Below are positions 41,467 to 50,695 of a DNA stretch of 64,000 bases, piece by piece (within the stretch, counting starts at the first letter, position 1; the number at the start of each line of letters is the position of its first letter). The translations under genes were made by a program, and so were the position numbers. Origin of the DNA: Streptomyces sp. Edi4. GTDB lineage: Bacteria; Actinomycetota; Actinomycetes; Streptomycetales; Streptomycetaceae. The notes beneath the pieces are model-generated. The model saw only the letters and a program-made list of their open reading frames with translations, was not told the origin of the DNA and searched no databases. Where the stretch lies: the NCBI RefSeq assembly GCF_040253615.1, contig NZ_JBEJGY010000004.1, forward strand, positions 6,510,001 to 6,574,000, in the 5' to 3' direction.

Positions 41467-42450
41467 TCAGCCGTCGCGGGTCAGTTCGTCGCCCAGTTCC
41501 GTACGGGCATACAGCACCACCCGCCCCGCCCGCGCGCGACTGACGAGGCCCGTGCGGTGCAGGACCGCGAGATGGTGGGAGACCGCGCTCGCCGTGACCC
41601 CCAGGCGCCGCGCGAGCCCCGTCGTCGACGCGGGGCCCCGGAGCGCGGTCAGCAGCGCGGATTTCGGGCCGCCCACCAGCGCGGCCAGCGCGCCCGCCGG
41701 CCGGGGCGGCCGGGTCTCCCACAACGTGGCCACCCCTCGCGCCGGGTAGGCGATCGTGGGCCGCTCGTCCGCGCCGACCGGGCTGATCGTGTGCTGCGCG
41801 AACAGCGTCGGTACGAGCCAGAACCCGCGCCCGTCGACGCCCGTCGCCATGTGCAGGTCCCGGTGCACGAACAGGGTCAGCCGCCCGTTGTCCCACGTGG
41901 CCGACGGGTCGAGCGAGGTGAGCAGGGCCGCCGCGCCGTCCCGGGCGAGCAGTTGCGCCCGGTGCACCATGTCCGCCTCCAGGACCGCTCGCATCCGCGA
42001 CCAGTGCGGCGCGATCGCCAGCTCCCAGTACGCCTCCACCGCATCCGCGACGGCCGCCGTCAACTTCCTTGGATCGGTTGCCAGTTGGGACAGCCGGGGC
42101 GGCAGCGGACGGTTCGCGTACGCGGCCCGTACATCGGCGAGCGCCTTGTCCGGCGCGGTGGCGCGCAGGCGGCGCAGCTCGTCCGCGACGTCCGGCAGCG
42201 GCGAGTCGGGGCGCGGCGTGATGAAGTCGGGGATCCAGCCGCTGCCGTCGACGGTGAGTTCGCCGAGCAGTCCCGTGTCCGGGGCGCCTTCGCGCGCCAG
42301 CGCCTCACGGGTACGCCGGATCCACGGAAGGTGCAGCGCGTACTTGTCCGGCCGGCGCAGCGCCCACAGGCTTGTCGCGGTCTCCAGCAGCGGTGAGCAG
42401 GCGAAACGCATGTCGGCGAGATCGTCGACGCCGAGGATGTAGCTGAGCAT
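41467..42450 (-). CDS. DUF5937/ArsR-type HTH transcriptional regulator
   Basis: 327-aa regulator. The first 240 residues begin MLSYILGVDDLADMRFACSP and form the DUF5937-like sensor region; the C-terminal winged helix has LLTALRGPASTTGLARRLGV, TASAVSHHLAVLHRTGLVSR and a wing RAGRVVLYART. ATG 42450 lies 8 nt after a minus-strand TAGGCT -10, so the message may be leaderless. It is divergent from an MFS transporter gene and probably controls it. Confidence 0.87.
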   Translation of the reverse strand: MLSYILGVDDLADMRFACSPLLETATSLWALRRPDKYALHLPWIRRTREALAREGAPDTGLLGELTVDGSGWIPDFITPRPDSPLPDVADELRRLRATAPDKALADVRAAYANRPLPPRLSQLATDPRKLTAAVADAVEAYWELAIAPHWSRMRAVLEADMVHRAQLLARDGAAALLTSLDPSATWDNGRLTLFVHRDLHMATGVDGRGFWLVPTLFAQHTISPVGADERPTIAYPARGVATLWETRPPRPAGALAALVGGPKSALLTALRGPASTTGLARRLGVTASAVSHHLAVLHRTGLVSRARAGRVVLYARTELGDELTRDG

Positions 42451-42453
42451 TGA

Positions 42454-42476
42454 GGCAGAGCCTAAATCTCTGTGCC
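42454..42476. promoter_or_regulatory. Palindrome between the ArsR-type regulator and the MFS gene
   Basis: Arms GGCAGAG and CTCTG(t)GCC around CCTAAAT, overlapping the TAGGCT -10 of the regulator on the minus strand; 30 nt upstream of the MFS start. Placement fits the regulator's own operator. Confidence 0.4.
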
Positions 42477-42506
42477 CCGCCCCTACAACGCAGTTGGGTG
42501 GAGGCC

Positions 42507-43764
42507 ATGTCCTCCACCCCCACGCGGGCGGCAGCACTGCTGCCGTCTCGCGGTCCGCTGCGCGCCTACGCCGTCACTACCCTCATCGACTGGATCGGCA
42601 ACGGCCTCTTCCACACCGGCGCCATCATCTACTTCACCCGGGTCGTCGGGCTCGGCGCGGCCCAGGTCGGACTCGGGCTCACGGTGGCCGCGCTGCTCGG
42701 CCCCGCCATGTCCGTCCCGGCCGGCCGGCCGGCTCGGCGACCGGCTCGGCCACCGCCGGATATACCTGGCGACGATCCTCGTCCGCGCGGTGGCCTTCGC
42801 CGGATATCTCGCGGTCGGCTCCTTCGCCGGCTTCCTCGCGGTGGTGTGCCTGATCTCCCTGGCCGAGAGCGCTTCCAGACCGGTGAAGAACGCCTACCTC
42901 GCCCAGCTGGCCGATCCCACGGCGCTGGTCGCGGCCAGCGCGTACAGCAGGGTCATGCTCAATATCGGCTTCTCGCTCGGCAGCCTCGGTGCGGGCGCGG
43001 CGCTCGCCCTCGACTCCCGTGCCGGATACGCGGCGCTGGTCATCGGCGACTGCCTCTCCTACGTGCTCGTCGCGGGGATCGTGCTGCGCATGCCCGAGGG
43101 GAACAGGACCGGGGCAGCCGCGACCGTAGCGGGACCCAAGCGGCGCGGCGCCCTGCGCGACGGGCGTTTCCTGCTGCTGGCCGCGCTCTCCGGGCTCCTC
43201 TACGTCAACGCCGAAGTCGTCACCATCGGTCTGCCGCTGTGGATTTCGCAGCGCACCGAGGCGCCCCGCTGGTCGATCGCCGCGCTCATGCTTCTCAACA
43301 CCGCGCTCGCGATCCTGCTTCAGGTGCGGGCGGCGCGCGGCAGCGACACCGTGCCCGGGGCCGCGGTGGCCGGCCGGCGCGCGGGGGTGGTGCTGCTCGC
43401 CGCCTGCGCCGTGACGGCGACGACGGCCGGGCTCCCTGGGGCGTGGGGCGTCGCGGTGCTCGCCGTCGGCGTGGCTCTGCTCACGGCGGGTGAACTGCTG
43501 GCGTCGGCCTCCGGCTGGGGCATCTCGTACGGGCTCGCCGCGGTGGAGCGTCAGGGCGAGTACCTGGGTGCCTGGGGCCTCGCCTCCGACCTGGCCCGTG
43601 CGGGCGGGCCGCTGCTCGTCGCGGTTCTGGTCACGCACGGCGGCCGCGCGGGCTGGCTGGCGCTGGGCGCCCTGTTCCTGACGGCGGGCACGGTCACGGT
43701 GCCGGTGGCGACCCGGAAGCCCCGGGCGCCGCGCCCGGCTGTGACGCGGAAGATGGCCCGCTGA
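42507..43764 (+). pseudogene. MFS transporter, frameshifted at a (CCGG)4 tract
   Basis: The first part starts MSSTPTRAAALLPSRG at ATG 42507 and reads as an MFS N-terminus (IDWIGNGLFHTGAIIYFTR, then LLGPAMSVPAGR). At 42717-42732 lie four tandem CCGG units; with three the frame would continue as PAGRLGDRLGHRRIYL (the MFS loop 2-3 motif) and stay open to 43764, a 417-aa protein with 12 helices. As it stands, the frame shifts by one base and the downstream half has lost its start. It may be a pseudogene, a phase-variable gene or a sequencing/assembly error. The family comprises drug-efflux-like MFS proteins; the divergent regulator is intact. Confidence 0.8.
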
Positions 43765-43998
43765 GCCGCGGGGCCGGGCCCGCGGCGCGCCCCGTGCGGC
43801 GGCCCACCCCGCCCGCGGCGACCTGGCGACCTTCGAGCGGCCCGCACTTTCGAGCGGCCGCGCTTCCCGGCGGCCCGCCACCTACCAGCGCCCCCCCCGA
43901 GCCGCCCGGGCCCCCGCACCCCACCCACCACGCGGAGGCCGTCCCACCTCACCTCGTCCCGCCTCGTCCCGCCCCACCCCAACCCGGCCGGTATGGGA

Positions 43999-44027
43999 GT
44001 GACGCCCCGTTATGTGCGGGTTAGGGT
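43999..44027 (+). promoter_or_regulatory. Promoter of the Eis-like gene, leaderless
   Basis: GTGACG (43999-44004) and TAGGGT (44022-44027) are separated by 17 bp; the ATG lies 6 nt beyond the -10, so transcription would start at or next to the start codon. Confidence 0.6.
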
Positions 44028-44033
44028 CGCGGC

Positions 44034-45266
44034 ATGAGTGAGCTGGAGTTCCGCGACGTGCCCGAGTCCGACGTCGAACGTGCCCTGGAGCTCTGGTGGC
44101 TCGTCTATCACGACCGTCCCGCCGAGCCGGCCAAGCGCGCCTACCACCGCGCGATGGTGCTGCGCTGCGACCGCGTCGGCGCCTACGACGGCGACGCGCT
44201 CGTGGGGTTTCTCGTCGCGCACCGATTCACCCTGTCCGTGCCGGGCGGTGAACTCCCGTGCCCGGGGCTCACGTTCGTGTCCGTCGCGCCCACCCACCGC
44301 CGGCGCGGCGTGCTCTCCGGGATGATCGCCGAGGTGTTCCGGCGCTGCGCGGAACACGGCCGCCCCATCGCCGCCCTGTGGGCGACCGAGGCCGCGATCT
44401 ACGGCCGCTTCGGCTTCGGCGCGGGCACCTACGGCACCTCCGTCGAGATCGACTCGACCCGCCCCCTCGCCCTGCGCGTCGACCCCGACCCACGCGCCCT
44501 GCGCCTGATCGACCCCGAGGACGCGCCCGCCGAACTCGGTCCCTGCTACGAGGCGACCCGCGCCCGCCGCGCCGGGCGCGTCGCGCGGGACACCGAGCGC
44601 TGGCGCGGCGAGTGGCTGCCCGAGACCGACGAGGACGACGACGAGCTCGGCCCGCCGCGCGTCGTCGGCCTGGGCGCCACCGGCGAACCACTGGCCGGGT
44701 ACGCCGTCTACCGCACCCGGCGCGAGGACGACCCCGCCAAGCCCGGCACCGTCCAGGTCGCCGAGCTGGTGGCCGACACCCCGGCGGGCGAGGCCGCGCT
44801 GTGGAACTATCTGGCCGGCATCGACCTCACCGGCACCGTCCGCGCCTGGGGTCTCGCGCCCGACGACCCGCTGCTCCTGTTCGCCACCGACCGGGACCAG
44901 GTCAGGGCCGTCGCCCAGTTTCCGGCGCTGTGGATCCGCCTGGTGGATGTCCGGGCCGCGCTCACCGCGCGGTCCTGGGCCGCCGAGGTCTTCCTCACGA
45001 TCGACGTGCGCGACGACCGGATCCCGGCCAACTCCGGCCGCTTCCGCCTGGCCGCCTCCCCGCACGGCTGCGCCTACGAGCCGACCCCGGCCGCGCCTGA
45101 CCTCGCCTTCGACGTACGCGACCTGGCCGCCTGTTACCTCGGCGGCACCGAGGTCCGCCGTCTGGTGATGGCGGGCCTGGTCGCCGAGTACACCCCGGGC
45201 GCGGCCGAGGCCCTGGACGCGGCGCTGCGTACGGGTGAACTGCCGCACACCGTCGACGAGTTCTGA
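44034..45266 (+). CDS. Eis-like GNAT N-acetyltransferase
   Basis: 410-aa protein with the three-part Eis architecture: N-terminal GNAT (VSVAPTHRRRGVLSGMIAEVF is the acetyl-CoA loop, about residues 82-102; IAALWATEAAIYGRFGFG), a second GNAT-like half and a C-terminal sterol-carrier-like region ending in DEF, whose carboxylate is the conserved catalytic end of Eis proteins. Mycobacterial Eis acetylates aminoglycosides and host peptides; the streptomycete members have unknown substrates. It has no ribosome-binding site, in line with the leaderless promoter. Confidence 0.87.
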   Translation: MSELEFRDVPESDVERALELWWLVYHDRPAEPAKRAYHRAMVLRCDRVGAYDGDALVGFLVAHRFTLSVPGGELPCPGLTFVSVAPTHRRRGVLSGMIAEVFRRCAEHGRPIAALWATEAAIYGRFGFGAGTYGTSVEIDSTRPLALRVDPDPRALRLIDPEDAPAELGPCYEATRARRAGRVARDTERWRGEWLPETDEDDDELGPPRVVGLGATGEPLAGYAVYRTRREDDPAKPGTVQVAELVADTPAGEAALWNYLAGIDLTGTVRAWGLAPDDPLLLFATDRDQVRAVAQFPALWIRLVDVRAALTARSWAAEVFLTIDVRDDRIPANSGRFRLAASPHGCAYEPTPAAPDLAFDVRDLAACYLGGTEVRRLVMAGLVAEYTPGAAEALDAALRTGELPHTVDEF

Positions 45267-45683
45267 CCGCCGGCCCGTCCCGAGGCCGCCGCACGCCGGC
45301 ATCCGGCGCGTGACGGGCCCGGCCCGCCCGGGGCCCCGCCGCCCGGCGTGACATGCCTCTCGTGTCCTGCCGCGCGAGGGCCAAGGCGGAGGTCCCGCCG
45401 CGAACCGCCTGCTCGCCGAGGGAACCGGAAGCGCCTTTGGCGGGGTCTTTGCCTGCGCGTTGGGGACCAAGGTCCCGGCGCGCGGCGCGCGCACCACGCC
45501 CCTCGGGTCACTGAGGACGCGTCAACCTCTCCGGTCGCCCAGGTGGTTGCGGAGAATGGGGTATTTTCCGTCCCTGCCCGGTCGGAGAATACACATTTCG
45601 GGATTCGGGCGCGATCGTGCGATCGTGGCCGACTGGTGAAGCTCCGCTGCCGTACCGGCACGTACCGAGGGGATGGGGAATCC
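45267..45683 (+). promoter_or_regulatory. Regulatory spacer before the deacetylase gene
   Basis: The first half is GC-rich without signals. The second half is an AT-richer island: an inverted repeat GTATTTTCCG/CGGAGAATAC (45561-45570 and 45583-45592, 9 of 10 pairs, 12-nt spacer), a second CGGAGAAT copy (45550-45557), and a tandem 8-bp repeat GCGATCGT (45611-45626). No gene seen. Confidence 0.45.
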
Positions 45684-46565
45684 ATGGCGCGACTGACCGC
45701 CCACACACGCCGCATCGTGATGGCCGCAGCGGCGGCCCTGGTCACGACGGGCGGCGTGGCCGCCGCGGTGTTCCTCGGCAGCGACACATCCGCCAGCGGC
45801 CCCGGCCCCGTCCTCGCGCACGCCTCGGCCACCCACGCCTCGGACGACAAGCCCGCCGCCCGCCCGGCGCCCTCGGGACCCGGCGGCAGCGACAGCGCCC
45901 CGGACGGCTCGGACGGTTCGGGTGACGCGACCGGCCCCGCCGCGCCGCCCGGCGCCGACGGCATATCGGAGACGATCGACCACGCCACCGAGAGCGGAGG
46001 CAAGTCCGTCTCGATCACCATCGACGACGGGCCGAGCCCGGTCTGGACGCCCAAGATCCTCGCGGTGCTCAAGCAGTACGACGTGAAGGCCACGTTCTGC
46101 ATGATCGGCCCGCAGGCCAAGGCCAACCCCGCCCTCGTCAAGCAGATCGTCGCGGCCGGCCACCGGCTGTGCGACCACACAGTCAGCCACGACGAGGCCA
46201 TGAACAAGAAGCCCCTCGCCTACCAGAGCTCCGAGGTCCTTGACGCCCAGAAGATGATCGAGGAGGCCGCCGGCGGTGCCAAGGTGCGGTACTTCCGCGC
46301 GCCGGGCGGCGCCTTCACGCCGGACAACCGCCACATCGCCGCGAGCCACGGGATGCGTCCGCTCGGCTGGAACGTCGACACCAAGGACTGGAAGCAGCCC
46401 GGCACCGCGACCATCGTCAACACGGTCAAGCAGGAGCTCAAGAACGGTCCGATCGTGCTCTTCCACGACGGCGGCGGCGCCCGCGCCCAGACGGTGGACG
46501 CCCTCAAGGACGTCCTGCCCTGGCTGGCGCAGCAGGGCTACACGTTCAGCTTCCCCGCCGTCTGA
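45684..46565 (+). CDS. Secreted polysaccharide deacetylase (CE4 family)
   Basis: 293-aa protein. An N-terminal signal/anchor (ARLTAHTRRIVMAAAAALVT) is followed by a Ser/Gly/Asp-rich linker and a CE4 domain: motif 1 SITIDDGPSP (Asp catalytic, about residues 111-118), motif 2 HTVSH (metal histidines, about 164-168), motif 3 FRAPGGAF, motif 4 LGWNVDTKDW and motif 5 IVLFHDGG. It would remove N-acetyl groups from peptidoglycan or chito-oligosaccharides at the cell surface. Upstream palindromes suggest regulated expression. Confidence 0.9.
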   Translation: MARLTAHTRRIVMAAAAALVTTGGVAAAVFLGSDTSASGPGPVLAHASATHASDDKPAARPAPSGPGGSDSAPDGSDGSGDATGPAAPPGADGISETIDHATESGGKSVSITIDDGPSPVWTPKILAVLKQYDVKATFCMIGPQAKANPALVKQIVAAGHRLCDHTVSHDEAMNKKPLAYQSSEVLDAQKMIEEAAGGAKVRYFRAPGGAFTPDNRHIAASHGMRPLGWNVDTKDWKQPGTATIVNTVKQELKNGPIVLFHDGGGARAQTVDALKDVLPWLAQQGYTFSFPAV

Positions 46566-46578
46566 GCCGGCCGGCCCC

Positions 46579-48117
46579 TCAGGGCATCGTCGCCCACAGC
46601 GCGCAGTGGTGTCCGGGCTCCGGCCGCACCGGCCCCGTACGGCCGGGAGCCAGGCTCTGCACGGCCGAGCGCGACCAGTGCGGCGCGCCGTCCCCGTTGG
46701 GGTCGCCGGAGCGGGCGAACCGCGTCCAGTACCCGATCATGGTCGCGGCGAGCCGGTGCTGACGCTCCGCCATCTCCCGTGGCCTGCCGCCCAGATCGAA
46801 CAGATACGGCAGCTCCGTGGTGTGGGTGGCCCCCAGCGGGAACGGCGGGGGAGCGGGGGTGGGCCGGGGCGCGTCGGGGTCGGCGAACTCGTAGCGCCAG
46901 ACCCGCTGATGGGCGGCAAGGAGAGCCCCGGTGCGCAGCGTGGGACAGGCGTAGTCGGCGTCACCGATGAGCGCGCCGAACACCGGGCCGCCCTCCGCGC
47001 CGCGCAGCGGATAGGCGCGCACCACCTCGGGCGCGCGCGCCGGGTCGGGCCCGAAGTCCCGTACGACATCCGGCCAGGTCGCCGGCGTCACCGAGACACC
47101 GGCCGCCATGATCCCGGCCGCCCAGGCCGTGCCCTCGTCGTGGTTGGCGCCGATCAGGACGTCCACCCGCGCCGCCCGCCCAAAGGCGACCGCGTCCGCC
47201 GGGTCGCGCGGCAGCAGAGCGGTGCCGTACTCGGGCTCCTGGTCGGCGCCCTGCGCCGCGAGCAGCTTGGGCACCGGAACGCGCCGCAGGCAGCCGAGCA
47301 CATCGGCCGCCTTCCCGCAGCCCACCGCGGCCGTCAGCTCCGACCCGGACGCCTCCGCCGCCGAAGGGGCCAGCGCGAACGGGGCGAAGGGGCGCGCGGG
47401 GCCGCCCGCGCAGGGGCCGCTCTCGATGATCGCCCGCCGGAACAGACCCGTCGCCGAGGGGGAGGACAGCTGCGCGCAGACGCCGTACCCTCCGGCGGAC
47501 TCACCGGCCAGCGTCACCCGGGTCGGATCGCCGCCGAACGCCCCGATGTCGTCCCGCACGTACCGCAGCGCCGCCTGCTGGTCGGCGAGGCCGAAGGTGC
47601 CGGAGCCGGGCAGTTTCGCGCGCGCGAGGAAACCGAGCGCGCCCAGGCGGTAGTTGACGCTCACGACGACCACGTCGCCGCCGACCGCCAGGCGGTGCGC
47701 GTCGTAGGAGCTGCCGGCGCCGCTGGTGAAACCGCCGCCGTGCAGCCACACGATCACGGGCTTCGGGCGGCCGGGCGCGGCGTTCGAGGGAGTGGTGACG
47801 TTCAGATACAGACAGTCCTCGTCCGTGCTGCCGCCGGGCACCTCGCCGGCCGGCTGGGGACAGGCGGACGCGGGCCGGCGCGCGTCGCGGATCCCCGGCC
47901 ACGCGGCGGGCGGCCGGGGCGCGGCCCAGCGCAGCGCGCCGACGGGCGCGGCGGCGTACGGGACGCCCTCGAAGACCCGGTAGCCCTCGTGCGCCGAGCC
48001 GCGCAGGGCTCCCGCGCGGGTGTGCGCCACGGGAGCCGCTGCCGCAGGTGTCGCCGGGACCGGCGCGGACAGCAGCAGGGCGAGAGCGCCCGCGAGCGCC
48101 GCCGTGACGGCGCGCAC
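46579..48117 (-). CDS. Secreted type-B carboxylesterase
   Basis: 512-aa alpha/beta-hydrolase with a signal peptide (VRAVTAALAGALALLLSAPV, then Ala-Ala-Ala). GxSxG nucleophile GESAGG (about residue 205), N-terminal EDCLYLNV signature, oxyanion WLHGGGF and the catalytic His near TELPYLFD are all present. GTG 48117 is chosen as giving a normal signal peptide; GTG 48126, which overlaps the stop of the GPP34 gene, is the other option. Substrate unknown; carboxylesterases of this family cleave short-chain esters. Confidence 0.86.
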   Translation of the reverse strand: MRAVTAALAGALALLLSAPVPATPAAAAPVAHTRAGALRGSAHEGYRVFEGVPYAAAPVGALRWAAPRPPAAWPGIRDARRPASACPQPAGEVPGGSTDEDCLYLNVTTPSNAAPGRPKPVIVWLHGGGFTSGAGSSYDAHRLAVGGDVVVVSVNYRLGALGFLARAKLPGSGTFGLADQQAALRYVRDDIGAFGGDPTRVTLAGESAGGYGVCAQLSSPSATGLFRRAIIESGPCAGGPARPFAPFALAPSAAEASGSELTAAVGCGKAADVLGCLRRVPVPKLLAAQGADQEPEYGTALLPRDPADAVAFGRAARVDVLIGANHDEGTAWAAGIMAAGVSVTPATWPDVVRDFGPDPARAPEVVRAYPLRGAEGGPVFGALIGDADYACPTLRTGALLAAHQRVWRYEFADPDAPRPTPAPPPFPLGATHTTELPYLFDLGGRPREMAERQHRLAATMIGYWTRFARSGDPNGDGAPHWSRSAVQSLAPGRTGPVRPEPGHHCALWATMP

Positions 48118-48118
48118 G

Positions 48119-48766
48119 TCAGCCACCGCCCATGCCGCCCTGGGCGGCGACCAGCGTGGTCCCAAGGCCCCGCACGGCGGCGCCGAGCGAGGGAGCGACG
48201 GCGTCGAACGTGCCGGTCAGCGCCTCGACGCGGTCCTTGTGGGCCCGGGCGTCCGCGCGCGGCACGAGGTGGCGCACCCTGCCCGCGACAGCGAGCGCGA
48301 GGAGCACCGCCTCGTCGGACCCGACCGCTGCGCCGTCCCGCAGCCGAGCCCTGAGGCCGTCCTGGAACGCGCGCACCCCAGCCGCGTCCCGCACGCCCAC
48401 CTCGCGCCGTGCGGTGCGCGCGAAAGCGGCCCGCTCACGGACGGTGAGCGCGCCGAGCTCCGCGAGCCGGTCCTCCACCGCGCCCAGCGTCTCCTCGCGG
48501 TCGGCGCGCACCCACGCCTTCCAGGTGCGGCGGCGCCGCCGAAGGGCGCCCAGCACGTGATCGAGGACAGGATCGCCCGTCGCGCCGGGACCGGGGACGG
48601 TCACCTCGCCCGCCGCGTCGGCGACGCGGCCCGTGCGGGCCAGTTCCGTCAGGACCGCCACGCGCAGCAGGAAACCGGTCCGGGTGCGGTCGTACACGGC
48701 GCCGGCGTCGGTGTCGTAGGCCGCGAGATACATCCGGCCGTACAGGGAGAGCGGGAGAGACGTCAT
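48119..48766 (-). CDS. GPP34-family protein
   Basis: 215-aa protein with the Golgi-phosphoprotein-3-like fold: N-terminal LPLSLYGRMYLAAYD, FLLRVAVLTELARTGRVAD, a beta/alpha middle and a C-terminal helix. In eukaryotes GOLPH3 binds PI4P; in actinomycetes GPP34 paralogues are numerous and of unknown role. It overlaps the esterase start, so the two are likely cotranscribed. Confidence 0.87.
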   Translation of the reverse strand: MTSLPLSLYGRMYLAAYDTDAGAVYDRTRTGFLLRVAVLTELARTGRVADAAGEVTVPGPGATGDPVLDHVLGALRRRRRTWKAWVRADREETLGAVEDRLAELGALTVRERAAFARTARREVGVRDAAGVRAFQDGLRARLRDGAAVGSDEAVLLALAVAGRVRHLVPRADARAHKDRVEALTGTFDAVAPSLGAAVRGLGTTLVAAQGGMGGG

Positions 48767-48878
48767 GCCTCGACGCTAGGCGGCGCGGGCCCGGAGGAGA
48801 TCCACCCGTGGGCCCGGTCCGCGCCGGGCCCACGGGATGAGTACGCGGCCGGCTCAGACTGCGGGATGAGGCGGCGGC

Positions 48879-49535
48879 TCAGCCCCGGCGCGGCTCGACC
48901 AGACCGAGATCGTAGGCCGCGACCACCGCCTGGACCCGGTCGCGCAGCGCCAGCTTGCGCAGCACCGCCGACACGTGGGTCTTGACCGTCGCCTCCGACA
49001 GATGGAGCAGGCGCGCGATCTCGGAGTTGGACAGCGCCTGCCCGACGAGGGTGAGCACTTCCCGCTCGCGCGGGGAGAGACCGTCGAGCGCGGCCGGGGC
49101 CGCCGGCGCGGTGGTGTGGGCGAAGCGGTCGAGCATGCGCCGGGTCACGGTGGGCGCAAGCAGCGCGTCCCCGCGCGCCACGACGCGCACGGCCTCGGCG
49201 AGCTCGGCGGGCCTGATGTCCTTGAGCAGGAACCCGCTGGCCCCGGCCCGCAGCGCGGTCAGTACGTGTTCGTCGAGGTCGAAGGTGGTGACCACCAGGA
49301 CCCGGGTCGCGCTGCCGGACGCGACGATCGCGCGCGTCGCCTCGATGCCGTCCATCACCGGCATCCGCACGTCCATCAGGACGACGTCCGGCCTCAACTC
49401 GCCGACCAGGCGCACCGCGTGCTGCCCGTCAACCGCCTCGCCGACCACCTCCAGATCGTCCCGGGCGTCGATGATCAGGCGGAACCCGCCGCGCACCAGC
49501 GCCTGGTCGTCGGCCACCACCACCCGGATCGTCAC
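48879..49535 (-). CDS. LuxR/NarL-family response regulator
   Basis: 218-aa response regulator. The receiver has Asp9, Asp10, phospho-acceptor Asp55 (VLMDVRMP) and the switch Lys in SGFLLKDI; the C-terminal HTH has GLSPREREVLTLVGQALSNSEIA. The GTG start is overlapped by the stop of the kinase (GTGA), so they form a coupled pair. It should be activated by the adjacent DesK-like kinase. Confidence 0.93.
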   Translation of the reverse strand: MTIRVVVADDQALVRGGFRLIIDARDDLEVVGEAVDGQHAVRLVGELRPDVVLMDVRMPVMDGIEATRAIVASGSATRVLVVTTFDLDEHVLTALRAGASGFLLKDIRPAELAEAVRVVARGDALLAPTVTRRMLDRFAHTTAPAAPAALDGLSPREREVLTLVGQALSNSEIARLLHLSEATVKTHVSAVLRKLALRDRVQAVVAAYDLGLVEPRRG

Positions 49536-50695
49536 GACGCGTACCTTATCGGCAGCACGGCACGCACCTCGAAACCTCCCTCGGGCCCCGGTCCCGCCTC
49601 CAGGGTGCCGCCGAGCAGAGCGGCCCGCTCACGCATCCCCGCGAGCCCGCGCCCCGAGCCGCCCGAGCGCCAACTCCCGCTCCCCGCACGGCCGTTGTCG
49701 CTCACCTCGATGCGTACCGCGTCCTGGTCCCGGCGCACCGCCACCCGCACCCGGCTCGCCCCCGAGTGCCGCATGGTGTTGGTCAGGGCCTCCTGCACGA
49801 TCCGGTACGCCGCGAGGTCCACGGCGGTCGGCGGCGTCAGGGACGCGCCCTCCTCGGACACCTCCACGCCGAGCCCGGCGGCCCGCGCGTTCTCGGCCAG
49901 CTCGGCCAGGTCCCCGAGCCCACGCGGCGGCCGCCGCCCGTCACCGCCGCCGTCCGCGCCGCCGCCCCCGTCGACGGCACCGCCGTCGCCCGCCTCCGCG
50001 CGCAGCAGGACCCGTAGCTCCCCGAGCGCCGAGCGGCCCGCGCTGTCGATGGCGCGCAGCGCGTTCCTGGCCTGCTCGGGGTGGGTGGCGAACACGTCCT
50101 GCGCCGCGCTCGCCTGGATGACCATCACCGAGACGGTGTGCGCCACCACGTCGTGTACCTCGCGGGCGATCCTGGCCCGCTCCTCGGCCACCGCGCGCCG
50201 CGTCTCGGCGGCCAGCCGGTCCTGGTGGGCCCGGCGCCACTGTCCCGCCGTCCACGCCAGCGTCACGGCCAGGACATGGGTCACGAGCGCCACCGTGCCC
50301 GCGCCCGCGTAGGCGAGCGGCGCGAGCGCGAGCAGGCCGAGAAGCCCCCACCGCGACAGACGCGCCGGCCGCAGCGCCGAGAGCGCGCACAGCGCGATCT
50401 GTGCCCCGATGAACGCGCCGGTCACGCTCAGCGCGGGCAGGAGCAGCCACATCGCGGCCCCCAGCGGCGCGCTCGCGGCCAGTACGGCGCCGGGCCGGGC
50501 CGCCACCCACCACAGCAGGGCGGCCTGGGCGAGGGCGAGCAGGAGCGCGACGATGGCCCCCGGCCCGGTGCCGGCCGCCAGACAGGTGGGCAGCGCCACG
50601 GCGAGGACCAGCGCCGCCGAACCCAGCCGCAGCGCCCGGACCGTCCGGGCCGGTGGAGGGGTGTTCCTGCTGCTCGCAGCGCGTTCGAGACCCAC
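49532..50695 (-). CDS. Sensor histidine kinase (DesK/NarX type)
   Basis: 387-aa kinase. Six hydrophobic segments in the first 160 residues form the sensor, without an extracellular domain; the dimerisation/HisKA_3 motif is ERARIAREVHDVVAHTVSV with the phospho-His at about residue 180. The GHKL domain follows, with IVQEALTNTMRHSGASRVRVAV and SDNGRAGSGS then GRGLAGMRERAALLGG. GTG start at 50695. Partner of the overlapping response regulator; the signal is not identifiable, though the polytopic sensor fits membrane stress or lipid state. Confidence 0.92.
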   Translation of the reverse strand: MGLERAASSRNTPPPARTVRALRLGSAALVLAVALPTCLAAGTGPGAIVALLLALAQAALLWWVAARPGAVLAASAPLGAAMWLLLPALSVTGAFIGAQIALCALSALRPARLSRWGLLGLLALAPLAYAGAGTVALVTHVLAVTLAWTAGQWRRAHQDRLAAETRRAVAEERARIAREVHDVVAHTVSVMVIQASAAQDVFATHPEQARNALRAIDSAGRSALGELRVLLRAEAGDGGAVDGGGGADGGGDGRRPPRGLGDLAELAENARAAGLGVEVSEEGASLTPPTAVDLAAYRIVQEALTNTMRHSGASRVRVAVRRDQDAVRIEVSDNGRAGSGSWRSGGSGRGLAGMRERAALLGGTLEAGPGPEGGFEVRAVLPIRYAS

